This document shows positions 6,600 through 14,267 of a stretch of DNA of 18,368 nucleotides, piece after piece (the first letter of the stretch is position 1; the number at the start of each line of letters is the position of its first letter). Source of the stretch: Alphaproteobacteria bacterium (lineage in GTDB: Bacteria > Pseudomonadota > Alphaproteobacteria > UBA828); contig JAPYQV010000010.1 of NCBI GenBank assembly GCA_029937205.1, positions 1 to 18,368 on the forward strand, read 5' to 3'. The notes beneath the pieces were generated by a model. The model saw only the letters and a list, made by a program, of their open reading frames with translations. It was not told where the DNA came from and did no database searches. The translations under genes were made by a program, and so were the position numbers.

Positions 6600-7667
6600 T
6601 TGCGCACCGTCACGCGCATTGGGAACGCCATGCTGCACGCCTTGCCCTTCTATATATTTATTGTCGTGCTCGCGCCGATTTTACTCGGCCATCAGCTCGG
6701 TGGCGGCTGGACCTTCCTCACGCCAGTCGGTCTGTTTGGCGTTCTCGGCATCTTGGACATACTGATTGGGCGCGGCGAAACAGGAAGCTACTCTAACGCC
6801 GAAACACCCATCCATCGATTGGTCCCAATGCTGTGGTTGCCTATCCAGGTGGCATTGATCATCTGGCTGTTGTGGTCGATTGCTCGGGGGCACCTCACGG
6901 CGTTGGAAATTGCCGGCATGACGGTCTCCATCGGCGCCGTCTCGGGCGCAGTGGGTATTGTCTTCGCCCATGAATTGACCCACCGCATACCCGGGTTGGA
7001 GAGGCGCATCGCCGATGTGCTGATGATCAGTGTCAGCTACCATCATTTTTGTATCGAACATGTGCATGGCCACCATCGCACAGTCGGCACCCGGGAGGAC
7101 CCGGCGACGGCGCGCCTCGATGAAAGTTTTTACCGCTTTTTTCCGCGCGCATTATGGGGCGGCCTGGCCTCGGCCTGGCGGCTGGAAGGGGCACGTATGC
7201 GGCGCCGTAAACATAGCCGCTACAATATTCGCAATCGGGTATTGATGGGCCTGCTGGCGCAGGCAGCGATGTATATTGCGGCAGGTTTCGCCTTCGGCTG
7301 GCTTGCCGTGCCCGTGTTGGCCGGCGTCGGGCTGGCGGCAGTCTTTCAGCTCGAAGTGATCAACTATCTGGAACATTACGGGCTTGAGCGCCGGCCGCTC
7401 GACAATGGCCGCCTCGAGCCCATGGCGCCGCATCATTCATGGGACGATGATCATCGCCTATCGAGCTGGTTGTTGATCAACCTCACCCACCACGCCGATC
7501 ACCATATGCGTCCGGGCGAGCGTTATCAGCGGCTCGGCATGGTTGAAGGCGCGGGCAAATTGCCGGTCGGTTATGCCACAGTCTTTCTCTTGGTACTCAT
7601 CCCGCCGCCCTGGTTCCGCATAATGAACCCGCGTGTCGAGGCCCTGCGCGCGGCGCACCCGGTGTGA
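6600..7667 (+). CDS. alkB: Alkane 1-monooxygenase (AlkB-type membrane di-iron hydroxylase)
   Basis: AlkB hydroxylates the terminal carbon of n-alkanes in the inner membrane with electrons from rubredoxin. This 355-residue protein has the membrane helices and all four His motifs: HELTH (124-128), EHVHGHH (153-159) followed by TREDPA, the NYLEHYGL motif (255-262) that separates AlkB from desaturases, and LTHHADHH (295-302) followed by RPGERYQ. There is no fused rubredoxin domain and no rubredoxin gene in the window, so an electron donor must come from elsewhere. It is shorter than the usual about 400 residues. The frame starts at TTG 6600 just after an in-frame TGA at 6597-6599; ATG 6630 (MLHALPF) is an alternative that fits the family N-terminus. 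It converges on the MDR gene, 4 bp apart. Chain-length preference cannot be read. Confidence 0.92.
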   Translation: MRTVTRIGNAMLHALPFYIFIVVLAPILLGHQLGGGWTFLTPVGLFGVLGILDILIGRGETGSYSNAETPIHRLVPMLWLPIQVALIIWLLWSIARGHLTALEIAGMTVSIGAVSGAVGIVFAHELTHRIPGLERRIADVLMISVSYHHFCIEHVHGHHRTVGTREDPATARLDESFYRFFPRALWGGLASAWRLEGARMRRRKHSRYNIRNRVLMGLLAQAAMYIAAGFAFGWLAVPVLAGVGLAAVFQLEVINYLEHYGLERRPLDNGRLEPMAPHHSWDDDHRLSSWLLINLTHHADHHMRPGERYQRLGMVEGAGKLPVGYATVFLLVLIPPPWFRIMNPRVEALRAAHPV

Positions 7668-7671
7668 GAAA

Positions 7672-8700
7672 TTAGGGCACCAACACCATTTTGCCGAAGA
7701 CGTCGCGCTCTGCCGTCTTGCGCGCCGATTCCCGCACCTCACTGAACGGCATTACCGCGTTCATGACGGGGCTGAGCTTGCCTTCGGCGACGAGCTTGAG
7801 CACGTGTGCCACTTCACGCTTCCCGGCAAAATGGCTGCCGTGCAACATCATATGCTTGCGGAACAGCTCAATGATATTGATTGGCACAACTTCACCGGCG
7901 TGTGCGCCGCAGGTAATCAAGCGGCCGTTTTCGCAGACAGCGTCGATGCTCTGCACAAGCACATCACCGCCGACAGATTCGATCACCAGATCGACGCCGA
8001 ATCCGTCGGTCATTTTGCGCACTTCCTCGCGGATGCTCTGGGTGGTGTAGTTGATCACTTCATCAGCGCCGAGCTCCTTGGCCTTTTCCAGCTTGGCATC
8101 TGAGCCGGCGCTGGCAATGACGCGTGCGCCGTGCAGCTTGGCGACTTGTATGGCCGAAGTGCCGACCACACTGCCGGCGGCGTTGACCAGCACCGTCTTG
8201 TCGGCTCGCACCTCGCCCAAGGTCACGGTCATGTGCCACGATGTGCCGAAGCCGACAATAGAAGCCGCCGCTGTCTCATAGGAGAGGCCATTCGGCAGTG
8301 GCATGAGCGAGGTCGCGAGGCAGCGGGTATATTCGGCGTGCGTTCCCCATTGGCTAACGCCAATGCGGCCATGGGTGAAATCGACGCCGTCGAGACCGCT
8401 CAACCACATATTGCTTTGCGGATCGCCCTGTGCGAAATCGATGGCGACGCGGTCGCCGAGTTTCGCACTCGACACGCCATCGCCGAGCTCGACCACTTCG
8501 CCGACGCCCTCGACCCCCATGACATGAGGCAGGGTGACCCCGAAGCCGGCGACGCCCTCGCGCAGATCATGGTCGAGATGGTTGACGCCGCTGGCGCCGA
8601 TCTTGACCAGCACCTCGCCGGGCCCGGCTGAGGGCTTCTCGACATCTTCATAGAGCAGCTTATCGATGCCGCCATGTTCGCGAATGACCACCGCTTTCAT
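7672..8700 (-). CDS. Zinc-free medium-chain dehydrogenase/quinone oxidoreductase-like protein
   Basis: The 342-residue MDR-superfamily protein has the GroES-like N-terminal domain and a Rossmann NAD(P) domain whose dinucleotide loop reads AAGSVVGTSAIQVAK (from residue 174), as in quinone-oxidoreductase and alcohol-dehydrogenase branches. At the catalytic zinc site of classical alcohol dehydrogenases the expected Cys is replaced (SGVNHLD, 38-43), and there is no four-Cys structural zinc loop. It is therefore probably a zinc-independent NADPH:quinone or enal/enone reductase. An AGGGACG ribosome-binding site stands 9 bp before ATG 8700. It is the last gene of a leftward operon, 36 bp after the cysteine hydrolase. 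A role in reducing an unsaturated carbonyl intermediate is inferred only. Confidence 0.9.
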   Translation of the reverse strand: MKAVVIREHGGIDKLLYEDVEKPSAGPGEVLVKIGASGVNHLDHDLREGVAGFGVTLPHVMGVEGVGEVVELGDGVSSAKLGDRVAIDFAQGDPQSNMWLSGLDGVDFTHGRIGVSQWGTHAEYTRCLATSLMPLPNGLSYETAAASIVGFGTSWHMTVTLGEVRADKTVLVNAAGSVVGTSAIQVAKLHGARVIASAGSDAKLEKAKELGADEVINYTTQSIREEVRKMTDGFGVDLVIESVGGDVLVQSIDAVCENGRLITCGAHAGEVVPINIIELFRKHMMLHGSHFAGKREVAHVLKLVAEGKLSPVMNAVMPFSEVRESARKTAERDVFGKMVLVP

Positions 8701-8736
8701 ATAATTTCGTCCCTGTATTATTAATGACCGCTTAGC

Positions 8737-9378
8737 TTATTCGGCGGCTTGCGCCTGACGCGCGGTCAGCTCGGCGATGACTTCGTCGCGCGTCATGATG
8801 TCGGTATATTTTTGCCGGAGATCGAACAGATTGGCTTCATGCGGCCCCAAGGCGCGGTCGCCACAGCAATCGCTGATGACAATCGGGCGGAAGCCGTGGC
8901 ACATGGCATCGACCGCGCTGGCACGTACACAGCCACTTGTGGTGCAGCCGGCAACCAAAACTGTGTCGATACGGCGCATGGTAAAATTGGGCGCCAGATC
9001 GGTGCCGAAGAAAGCCGATGGCAAGCGCTTGCGCACGATGATCTCGCCGGGAAGCGGTTTCAGGCGATCGACGATGTGGCTGCCGGGCGCATCTTCGGTC
9101 AGGTTTTTCAGCGCCGGCACTTTGATCGCCATGATATTGTCGTCGGAGCCGTCATCGGCAAGCACCACGCGGGTATGAGCGATGGTCAAGTTTAGCTCAC
9201 GGCACGCCTTCAGCAGGCCGACCGTATTGTTACAGGCCTCTGTCACATTGCCGCCGCCGAATTGGTCTGCGTCGTCAAAGCCGTTGACGAAATCGACGAT
9301 CAACAGGGCGACTTTGTCACCCATGCCGAGTGGGTTTCCGAAATTCTGATGTTTATAAATGTCTGCGTCCGATGACAT
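8737..9378 (-). CDS. Isochorismatase-like cysteine hydrolase (N-carbamoylsarcosine amidase/maleamate hydrolase type)
   Basis: This 213-residue cytoplasmic hydrolase shows the family's triad: D29 in LLIVDFVNGF, K117 in VRKRLPSAFFGTDL and the nucleophile C150 in GCTTSGCVRASAVDA; the cis-peptide region VAGCTTSGCV is also clear. Members cleave amide or carbamoyl groups (N-carbamoylsarcosine, maleamate, nicotinamide) or isochorismate; the SAFFGTDL wording leans toward the carbamoylsarcosine/maleamate branch. A GGGGAGTG ribosome-binding site stands 8 bp before ATG 9378. It follows the NTF2-like gene by 12 bp and precedes the MDR gene by 36 bp. With hyuB-type genes in the same window a nitrogen-heterocycle or hydantoin degradation route can be imagined, as N-carbamoyl acids are hydantoinase products, but the genes are not adjacent. 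Confidence 0.92.
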   Translation of the reverse strand: MSSDADIYKHQNFGNPLGMGDKVALLIVDFVNGFDDADQFGGGNVTEACNNTVGLLKACRELNLTIAHTRVVLADDGSDDNIMAIKVPALKNLTEDAPGSHIVDRLKPLPGEIIVRKRLPSAFFGTDLAPNFTMRRIDTVLVAGCTTSGCVRASAVDAMCHGFRPIVISDCCGDRALGPHEANLFDLRQKYTDIMTRDEVIAELTARQAQAAE

Positions 9379-9390
9379 GGCTTCACTCCC

Positions 9391-9798
9391 CTACTTGTAA
9401 TCCTGCGGAACGAGGGGGCTGCCCCCGCTGGCATAGGCAAAAACCTGTTTGAATTTTCCGTTCTCGAAACGGAAAACATTGCAATTGCTCATACTGGCTT
9501 CGGCGCCGTTCAAATCGGTGCGGCGCACATTGAACTGGGTGGATATACGTTGCGATTCGACATCGACAATATGCTCAAAATCGCCGTGCCATATCTTCAG
9601 AAAGCCAGCGCTAATGGATTCGTAGAATTTCCTAATCCCGCTGTCGCGCCCTTCATAGGAAGTAAAAGCGGATTGTACGGTGAACACGGCGTCATGCGCA
9701 AAACAGTCGAGAATGACATCCAGATTCTTATGGTCGACATTGCTGAAATAGCATTGTTCAACCATATTGATCATCTGCTCTCTGGTCAGGGCCACCAT
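9391..9798 (-). CDS. NTF2/SnoaL-like fold protein
   Basis: The product is a small alpha+beta cone protein of the NTF2-like/SnoaL superfamily. From ATG 9798 it is 135 residues, starting ALTREQMINMVEQCYFSNVD, the usual opening helix of the fold, then LDCFAHDAVFTV, YEGRDSGIRKFYE and FNVRRTDLNGAEASMSNC strands, with a VFRFENGKFKQVFAYAS end. In-frame starts further out are ATG 9840 and TTG 9861, but their extra residues are polar and do not extend the fold. Members are isomerases, cyclases, hydrolase or dioxygenase small subunits, or binding proteins, so no reaction can be assigned. It appears to be the first gene of the leftward operon with the cysteine hydrolase and MDR oxidoreductase, pointing to a shared catabolic task. 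Confidence 0.82.
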   Translation of the reverse strand: MVALTREQMINMVEQCYFSNVDHKNLDVILDCFAHDAVFTVQSAFTSYEGRDSGIRKFYESISAGFLKIWHGDFEHIVDVESQRISTQFNVRRTDLNGAEASMSNCNVFRFENGKFKQVFAYASGGSPLVPQDYK

Positions 9799-9954
9799 TT
9801 GTCCGCTTTTCTCGTCCTCTCGGGATCGGGGGAGCGCCATACTAACGCGTGGCGTGGTCAAGTTCCAACCTGCTGCACGCGAAGCGAGACAGCCAGCCGA
9901 TGACGTGTGGGAAATGAAGGTGGCGGAATTCGGAATAGGTCAAGCGGTGCCACT

Positions 9955-10866
9955 GTGAATGAAGTGATTCTCAAACCTCGGCTCGCCGCGCCGCTCTTCA
10001 TGCTGTTTGTCACCGGCGTTGCCTATGGCCTGACCTATTCCCTGGCTGGCGTTTCAGTGCGTGGCGGCATTCCGTTCACTGCCTACGTTTTCTGGCTGGG
10101 CGTCATTGCCGGGGTCGTAATGTTCGTGCTTGCGCTTTTGTTTCGAAAGCCGCCTGGCGTTACGCGAGCCCATCTCAAATGTTACGCGGTCACCGGCGCG
10201 TCCGGATTCGCCATCCCCTATATAATTGTCGCCGTGGTGGTCGGGAATGGCGTGCCTTCGGGCATATTGAGCATGATTATCGCGCTGGCACCGATGTTGA
10301 CTTATCTCGGTGCCGTGATGTTTCGGCTCGAGCGCGCCTGGTGGGTTAAATTTGTCGGTCTGTTCGTTGGCATCGCCGGCATCGTGTTGATCGTCGCACC
10401 TGATGCGAGCTTGCCGTCTCGCGATTTGGTAGTGTGGATTTTGATCGCGCTGATCGTACCATTGGGTTACGCCACGACGACCATTGCGGCGGCACTAATG
10501 CGCCCACCGGCGATGGATTCGCTCTCCTTCAGCGCCGGCTATTTCCTAGCCCCGGTGCCGATCTTGTTTGTTGCCATGTTTGCCACCGGTGAATTTTGGG
10601 CGTTTGGCGGTGAATTCGGCGATGCGGAATGGGCGCTGGTGCTTTCCGGCTTGGTCCAGGGCCTGGGAATTTATCTATTCCTTGAGTTGGTTATGTTGAA
10701 GGGACCAGTGTTCTTCACCACCGTGAACTTCATAACGCCAGTGACCGGCATCCTTTGGGGCATGGCGTTTTTTAATGAGCGGCTCAGCTTCTGGGTGTTA
10801 ATCGCACTGGTACCACTTTTTCTCGGCCTGTTCTTCGTCATGTTGCCGCGAAAAAGCTCGGAATAG
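9955..10866 (+). CDS. DMT-superfamily (EamA-domain) transporter
   Basis: The 303-residue protein has about ten hydrophobic segments arranged as two five-helix repeats, typical of drug/metabolite transporters in the inner membrane. The C-terminal repeat ends in VNFITPVTGILWGMAFFNERL, the usual EamA signature with a conserved P and E-R pair, and closes with a basic PRKSSE tail. GTG 9955 is taken as the start since residues upstream (frame open to GTG 9907) are glycine- and arginine-rich, unlike a family N-terminus. No strong ribosome-binding site is visible, so the start is uncertain. It is divergent from the NTF2-like operon and 72 bp upstream of tetR. Substrate is unknown; efflux of a metabolite or drug is typical. 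Confidence 0.88.
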   Translation: MNEVILKPRLAAPLFMLFVTGVAYGLTYSLAGVSVRGGIPFTAYVFWLGVIAGVVMFVLALLFRKPPGVTRAHLKCYAVTGASGFAIPYIIVAVVVGNGVPSGILSMIIALAPMLTYLGAVMFRLERAWWVKFVGLFVGIAGIVLIVAPDASLPSRDLVVWILIALIVPLGYATTTIAAALMRPPAMDSLSFSAGYFLAPVPILFVAMFATGEFWAFGGEFGDAEWALVLSGLVQGLGIYLFLELVMLKGPVFFTTVNFITPVTGILWGMAFFNERLSFWVLIALVPLFLGLFFVMLPRKSSE

Positions 10867-10877
10867 AATATTTTTAT

Positions 10878-10891
10878 GGACTGATCGGTCC
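10878..10891. promoter_or_regulatory. Putative TetR operator upstream of tetR
   Basis: GGACTGATCGGTCC is an imperfect 14-bp dyad with perfect GGAC/GTCC ends, 48 bp before the tetR start. A very similar element, GGACCGTTTAGTCC, lies 23 bp before the SRPBCC start. TetR regulators of this group often bind short dyads of this form at their own promoter, so autoregulation is likely. Confidence 0.65.
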
Positions 10892-10938
10892 GTATTGATT
10901 AATATCGGCATTATCAATTATTTAGGCGATGACTGAGC

Positions 10939-11520
10939 ATGGCTAGGCCGCGAGAATTCAACGAAAGCGAAGCATTGGGCGATGCCATGCAACTTTTTTG
11001 GGGCCGAGGTTATGAGTCCGCTTCGCTTAGTGAGATAACAAAGGCGACCGGCCTCAGCAAATCCAGCCTTTATGATACGTTCGGCAACAAGCATGAATTG
11101 CTGCTCTCTTCGTTGCAATTTTATATCGAGAATATGGTGCAGCCGTCGCTCGCTATATTGGAGGAGGAGCCGTCACCGCGCCGTGCCATTGAACGGCGCT
11201 TTGAGATGGTAATCGAAGTGTCCACCGCACCGGGGCCGCGCCGCGGTTGCTTGATCGCCAATACCACCCTTGAGCTTGGTGCGCGGGATGAGGCGGTAGC
11301 CAAACAGGTACTGGCAGCACATTCCATGGTCGAGCAGGCTTATGCACAAGCGATCGAGCGTGGCCAGGCGGTTGGCGAAATCGATCCGACGAAAGACGCG
11401 CGATCATTGGCGCGGTACATCATGGCCTGTCTTGCCGGAATGCTGTGCCTTAGCAAAGCGGGTTTCGATGCGCCCAAGCTACGCGATATTGCCGCGACCG
11501 CGATACTCGCAATTGCCTGA
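10939..11520 (+). CDS. TetR/AcrR-family transcriptional regulator
   Basis: The 193-residue repressor carries an N-terminal helix-turn-helix (SLSEITKATGLSKSSLYDTF, residues 29-48, then GNKHELL) and an all-helical ligand domain. RRGCLIANTTLELG (102-114) is a segment typical of a TetR branch whose Cys (here C104) can sense electrophiles or redox state; NemR-type regulators belong to it. ATG 10939 opens MARPREFNESEAL, a standard family beginning. Two matching dyads flank the gene, one upstream and one between it and the SRPBCC gene, so it probably controls itself and the downstream gene. The effector is not known. Confidence 0.93.
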   Translation: MARPREFNESEALGDAMQLFWGRGYESASLSEITKATGLSKSSLYDTFGNKHELLLSSLQFYIENMVQPSLAILEEEPSPRRAIERRFEMVIEVSTAPGPRRGCLIANTTLELGARDEAVAKQVLAAHSMVEQAYAQAIERGQAVGEIDPTKDARSLARYIMACLAGMLCLSKAGFDAPKLRDIAATAILAIA

Positions 11521-11537
11521 CTTTATTTGATTATTTA

Positions 11538-11551
11538 GGACCGTTTAGTCC
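11538..11551. promoter_or_regulatory. Putative TetR operator upstream of the SRPBCC gene
   Basis: GGACCGTTTAGTCC shares the GGAC...GTCC ends and 6-bp centre length with the element upstream of tetR. It lies in the 53-bp gap between tetR and the SRPBCC gene, just before a strong AGGAGG ribosome-binding site (11559-11564). Confidence 0.62.
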
Positions 11552-11573
11552 ATAACCCAGGAGGAAAAATACC

Positions 11574-12048
11574 ATGCAAGTTTATGTTTCAAGGCAAATC
11601 AGCCTACCGGCAGAGGATTTGTGGCGTCATTTGTCCGATTTCAGTGGCGTTGTCCGCTTTCACCCCTTTGTCGAGACAGCCGATCAATTAAGCGCAAGCA
11701 ATGAAGGTGTTGGTGCGCGCCGGAAGTGTGGTCGAGCGGGTAATCGAGTAGGAACCGGGCCGGCGTTTGAAAGTCGAGTTGAGTGAAATGAACTTACCCG
11801 TGAAATGGGCTTTGACCGAAATGTCACTGTCGTCGATCAACGATCACGAGACCGAGGCTTCAATCAGCATGGTATTCCAGTCGAAATTCGGCTTGCTCGG
11901 CGCGCTGATGGGTGTGCTGATGATGAAACCAATGATGCGCAAAATATTTTCTCAGGTACTGCACGGACCCGAACATCATGCCCGCACCGGAGAAGTGATC
12001 GGCAAGGGAGGTGCTCCTGTTGTAAAGGACGGTTTGGCGCCCGCCTGA
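11574..12048 (+). pseudogene. SRPBCC-family (START-like/polyketide cyclase) protein, disrupted by a frameshift and an amber codon
   Basis: The gene starts at ATG 11574 after a near-perfect AGGAGG at 11559. The first part, VYVSRQISLPAEDLWRHLSD and FHPFVETADQL, is the usual N-terminus of SRPBCC helix-grip lipid/ligand-binding proteins. In this frame translation goes out of family at about 11720 and stops at TGA 11784-11786. Family sequence continues in the +1 frame: GSVVERVIE, then TAG 11749-11751, then EPGRRLKVELSEMNLPVKWALTEM, on to TAA at the end, 12046-12048 (the C-terminal part alone is open from 11767). So there are two lesions: a frameshift with perhaps a few lost codons near 11717-11725, and TAG where Trp is usual (ERVIEWEPGRRL-like). 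Probably a dying gene or base-call errors. Its intact promoter dyad suggests recent loss. The tail LHGPEHHARTGEVIGKG lacks a known motif. Confidence 0.8.
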
Positions 12049-12161
12049 TCTTATAGCGCTTAGCACCGCTGCCGCCGGCTATTCCACCGGTGGCGGCGTT
12101 CGCGCGTTGACCACGCCGGGGAGGGCAATCTAATCTCCGTCCTCATTCCGGCGGGTTCTGC

Positions 12162-13040
12162 ATGTCCCTTTCCCATATTGCCCTCGCGGTGTTCGTCACC
12201 ACGCTTTGGGGTTTCACATTTGTGGTGATGCGCGACTTGTTGGATGCATTGCCGCCACTCCTTATGTCGACGCTTCGTGTAGTCGCGGCGGGCCTGCCGG
12301 TTTTGGTACTGTGGCGCGTGCCGCGCATTCCGATTTATTGGCTCTTGCTGCTTGGTGGCACGCAAGGCGTCATCCAGATGTCGTTGCTGCTGTTCGGCAT
12401 GCAATTCGGCATGCCCGCCGGATTGGCCGCCTTGGTGCTGCAAACTCAAGTGGTGTTCACCACTCTGCTGGCATTCCTGCTGCTGCGCGAGAAGCCGGGA
12501 TGGGCACAATATGCCGGAATTGCCATTTCGCTCGCCGGCATGATTGTCATTGCCTCGACCATGCCGGGCAGCGCCACGCTGATCGGTTTCGGCATTGTTA
12601 TCCTCGCCGCCTTGACATGGGCGACATCAAATATTCTCGTCAAAGTAGCCGGAACGGATGATGTTATGAGCCTCGTTGCCTGGGCGCACGTGATCGGCAT
12701 TCTGCCGCTTCTGGCACTCTCTTACAGTTTCGAGGGGCAGAACGAGATATTTCATATTCTCGCAGGCGTGAGTTGGTTTCAGGTTGGCGAGATCGCTTTT
12801 CTCGGCGGCATATCGACCTTTGGCGGCTTCACTCTGTGGAGCTATCTGATGCGCAAAAACTCGGCCAGCGCCGTGGCGCCATTTTCTCTGATCATTCCGA
12901 TTGCCGGCATGACATCGACGGCGCTGCTATTGGGTGAGGAAGTGAGCACACCACGCATGGTGGGAGCGGGGCTGGTGCTGGTCGGGCTCGCCTTTGGCAC
13001 CATTCGATTTTCGGCTCTTAGGTCTCTCGCGGCGCGTTGA
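12162..13040 (+). CDS. eamA: EamA-like DMT exporter (O-acetylserine/cysteine exporter type)
   Basis: The 292-residue protein has ten predicted membrane helices in two EamA repeats. It resembles E. coli EamA, an exporter of O-acetylserine and cysteine, through the block FGMPAGLAALVLQTQVVFTT (EamA has FGMPAGLASLVLQAQAFFT) and through VAPFSLIIPIAGMTSTALLLGEE in the second repeat (VAPLSLLVPVVGLASAALLLDE). WGFTFVVMRDLLDALPPLL at the N-terminus is also characteristic. The start ATG 12162 has only a weak GGCGGG before it. It lies 113 bp after the SRPBCC remnant. A role in thiol or amino-acid efflux would be interesting near a mer-like island, but they are 7 kb apart and no shared regulation is visible. 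Confidence 0.9.
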   Translation: MSLSHIALAVFVTTLWGFTFVVMRDLLDALPPLLMSTLRVVAAGLPVLVLWRVPRIPIYWLLLLGGTQGVIQMSLLLFGMQFGMPAGLAALVLQTQVVFTTLLAFLLLREKPGWAQYAGIAISLAGMIVIASTMPGSATLIGFGIVILAALTWATSNILVKVAGTDDVMSLVAWAHVIGILPLLALSYSFEGQNEIFHILAGVSWFQVGEIAFLGGISTFGGFTLWSYLMRKNSASAVAPFSLIIPIAGMTSTALLLGEEVSTPRMVGAGLVLVGLAFGTIRFSALRSLAAR

Positions 13041-13093
13041 CCGCAGCGGCACAACTTTCTAACTTGTTGCTCTGATCGCAATAGGAATATGAC

Positions 13094-14194
13094 ATGCTGA
13101 GCGCCGAGGCTGCGGCACGGGCGCGCCGCGCCGCCGAACCAAATTTTCTGGCACCTGAAGCGGAGACGGTTCAAAACTGGGCCGCCTTGGCGGCGCATTT
13201 GGCGACGCATGGCTTGCGATTTGAGCCCGCGAGGGATCGGCCGCGTCAATTTGCCGGTGGCTTCGGCAATCTCAATTATCTGATTCAATTGGACGGCGTG
13301 CCTGCGGTGTTGCGCCGCCCGCCCATGGGCGATATTCCGCCCGGCGCCAATGACATGAAGCGTGAAGACCGTATCTTGAGCCGTCTCTGGCGCGCCTTTC
13401 CGCTGGCGCCGCGCAGCCTGCACTATTCGCCCGATAAGGAGATTCTCGGCAATCACTTCATGATCATGGAGTATCGCGCTGGCCTTACAATCGGCGGGAC
13501 CTGGCCGAACTTCCTGGCCGGGCGTGACGATATCGGCGCCGCGCTTGGCACAATGCTGGTCGATACCCTGGTCGCGTTTCATGCCGTCAAGCCGGCCGAT
13601 GTGGAACTCGGCGAATTCGGGCGGCCGGAAGGGTTTTTACAGCGCGCCGTTGCCGGTTGGCGCCAGCGCATGGTCCTTTCCTGCGACGATGCGCCGCCCG
13701 CGGCCGGCGTGGCTGTGGCCGATTGGCTTGAGGCAAATCAGGTGCCCGATGGACCGCCCACTCTTCTGCACAATGATTTCAAGCTCGACAATGTCTTACT
13801 CAATTCAAACAACCTCACCCCGGTCGCGGTGCTCGATTGGGATCAGGGTACACGCGGGGATCCGCTCTTCGACCTCGCCACCTTGTTGAGTTACTGGACC
13901 GAGCCGGACGATCCGCCGGCCATGCATGAGCTCAGACAAATGCCGAGCGCTGGTAATGGCTTCCCGAAGCGCGAGGAGATTGTCAACCTGTACGCCGAGC
14001 GCTCCGGCCGGGACATTTCCAATTTCCTCTTTCACAGAGTGTTGGCACTGTTCAAGCTCGGCGTCATTTTCATGCAGATCTATGCCCAGTACCGGCGCGG
14101 CACCTCAAGCGACGAGCGCTTCAGGCGATTTGGCGATCTTACCGTCGGCCTGATGACTTTTGCCCATGAAGTTGCCATGCGCCGGGCGACCTAA
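13094..14194 (+). CDS. APH-like phosphotransferase family protein (ACAD10-type kinase fold)
   Basis: The 366-residue protein has the aminoglycoside-phosphotransferase/kinase fold. GGFGNLNYLIQLDG (55-68) is the nucleotide loop, with VLRRPPMGD following; the catalytic loop is LLHNDFKLDNVLL (224-236, with H226, D228 and N233), and the metal-binding DWDQGTRGDPLFDLATL (248-264) follows. This pattern is that of bacterial homologues of the APH-like domain of human ACAD10/ACAD11, often found next to acyl-CoA dehydrogenase genes, where it may phosphorylate a hydroxyacyl-CoA. An acyl-CoA dehydrogenase is 2.7 kb away. AGGA stands 8 bp before ATG 13094. Antibiotic resistance is unlikely. The gene heads a rightward pair with the MmgE/PrpD gene 73 bp downstream. 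Confidence 0.9.
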   Translation: MLSAEAAARARRAAEPNFLAPEAETVQNWAALAAHLATHGLRFEPARDRPRQFAGGFGNLNYLIQLDGVPAVLRRPPMGDIPPGANDMKREDRILSRLWRAFPLAPRSLHYSPDKEILGNHFMIMEYRAGLTIGGTWPNFLAGRDDIGAALGTMLVDTLVAFHAVKPADVELGEFGRPEGFLQRAVAGWRQRMVLSCDDAPPAAGVAVADWLEANQVPDGPPTLLHNDFKLDNVLLNSNNLTPVAVLDWDQGTRGDPLFDLATLLSYWTEPDDPPAMHELRQMPSAGNGFPKREEIVNLYAERSGRDISNFLFHRVLALFKLGVIFMQIYAQYRRGTSSDERFRRFGDLTVGLMTFAHEVAMRRAT

Positions 14195-14267
14195 ATTAAG
14201 CGTGCTGGGTTTACCGCATATTTTGCCGGTGGTAACGTTTGCGGAATTTCATAAGGACTTCACCGCC

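Noticed and set aside
12071..12097. Inverted repeat GCCGCC...GGCGGC as a terminator after the SRPBCC remnant
   Set aside because: The stem is only 6-7 pairs with a mismatched top and there is no T-run after it; GC-rich sequence makes such repeats common.
13094..14194. Aminoglycoside resistance gene
   Set aside because: The kinase motifs are there, but the overall pattern matches the ACAD10-type APH family and the neighbours are catabolic.
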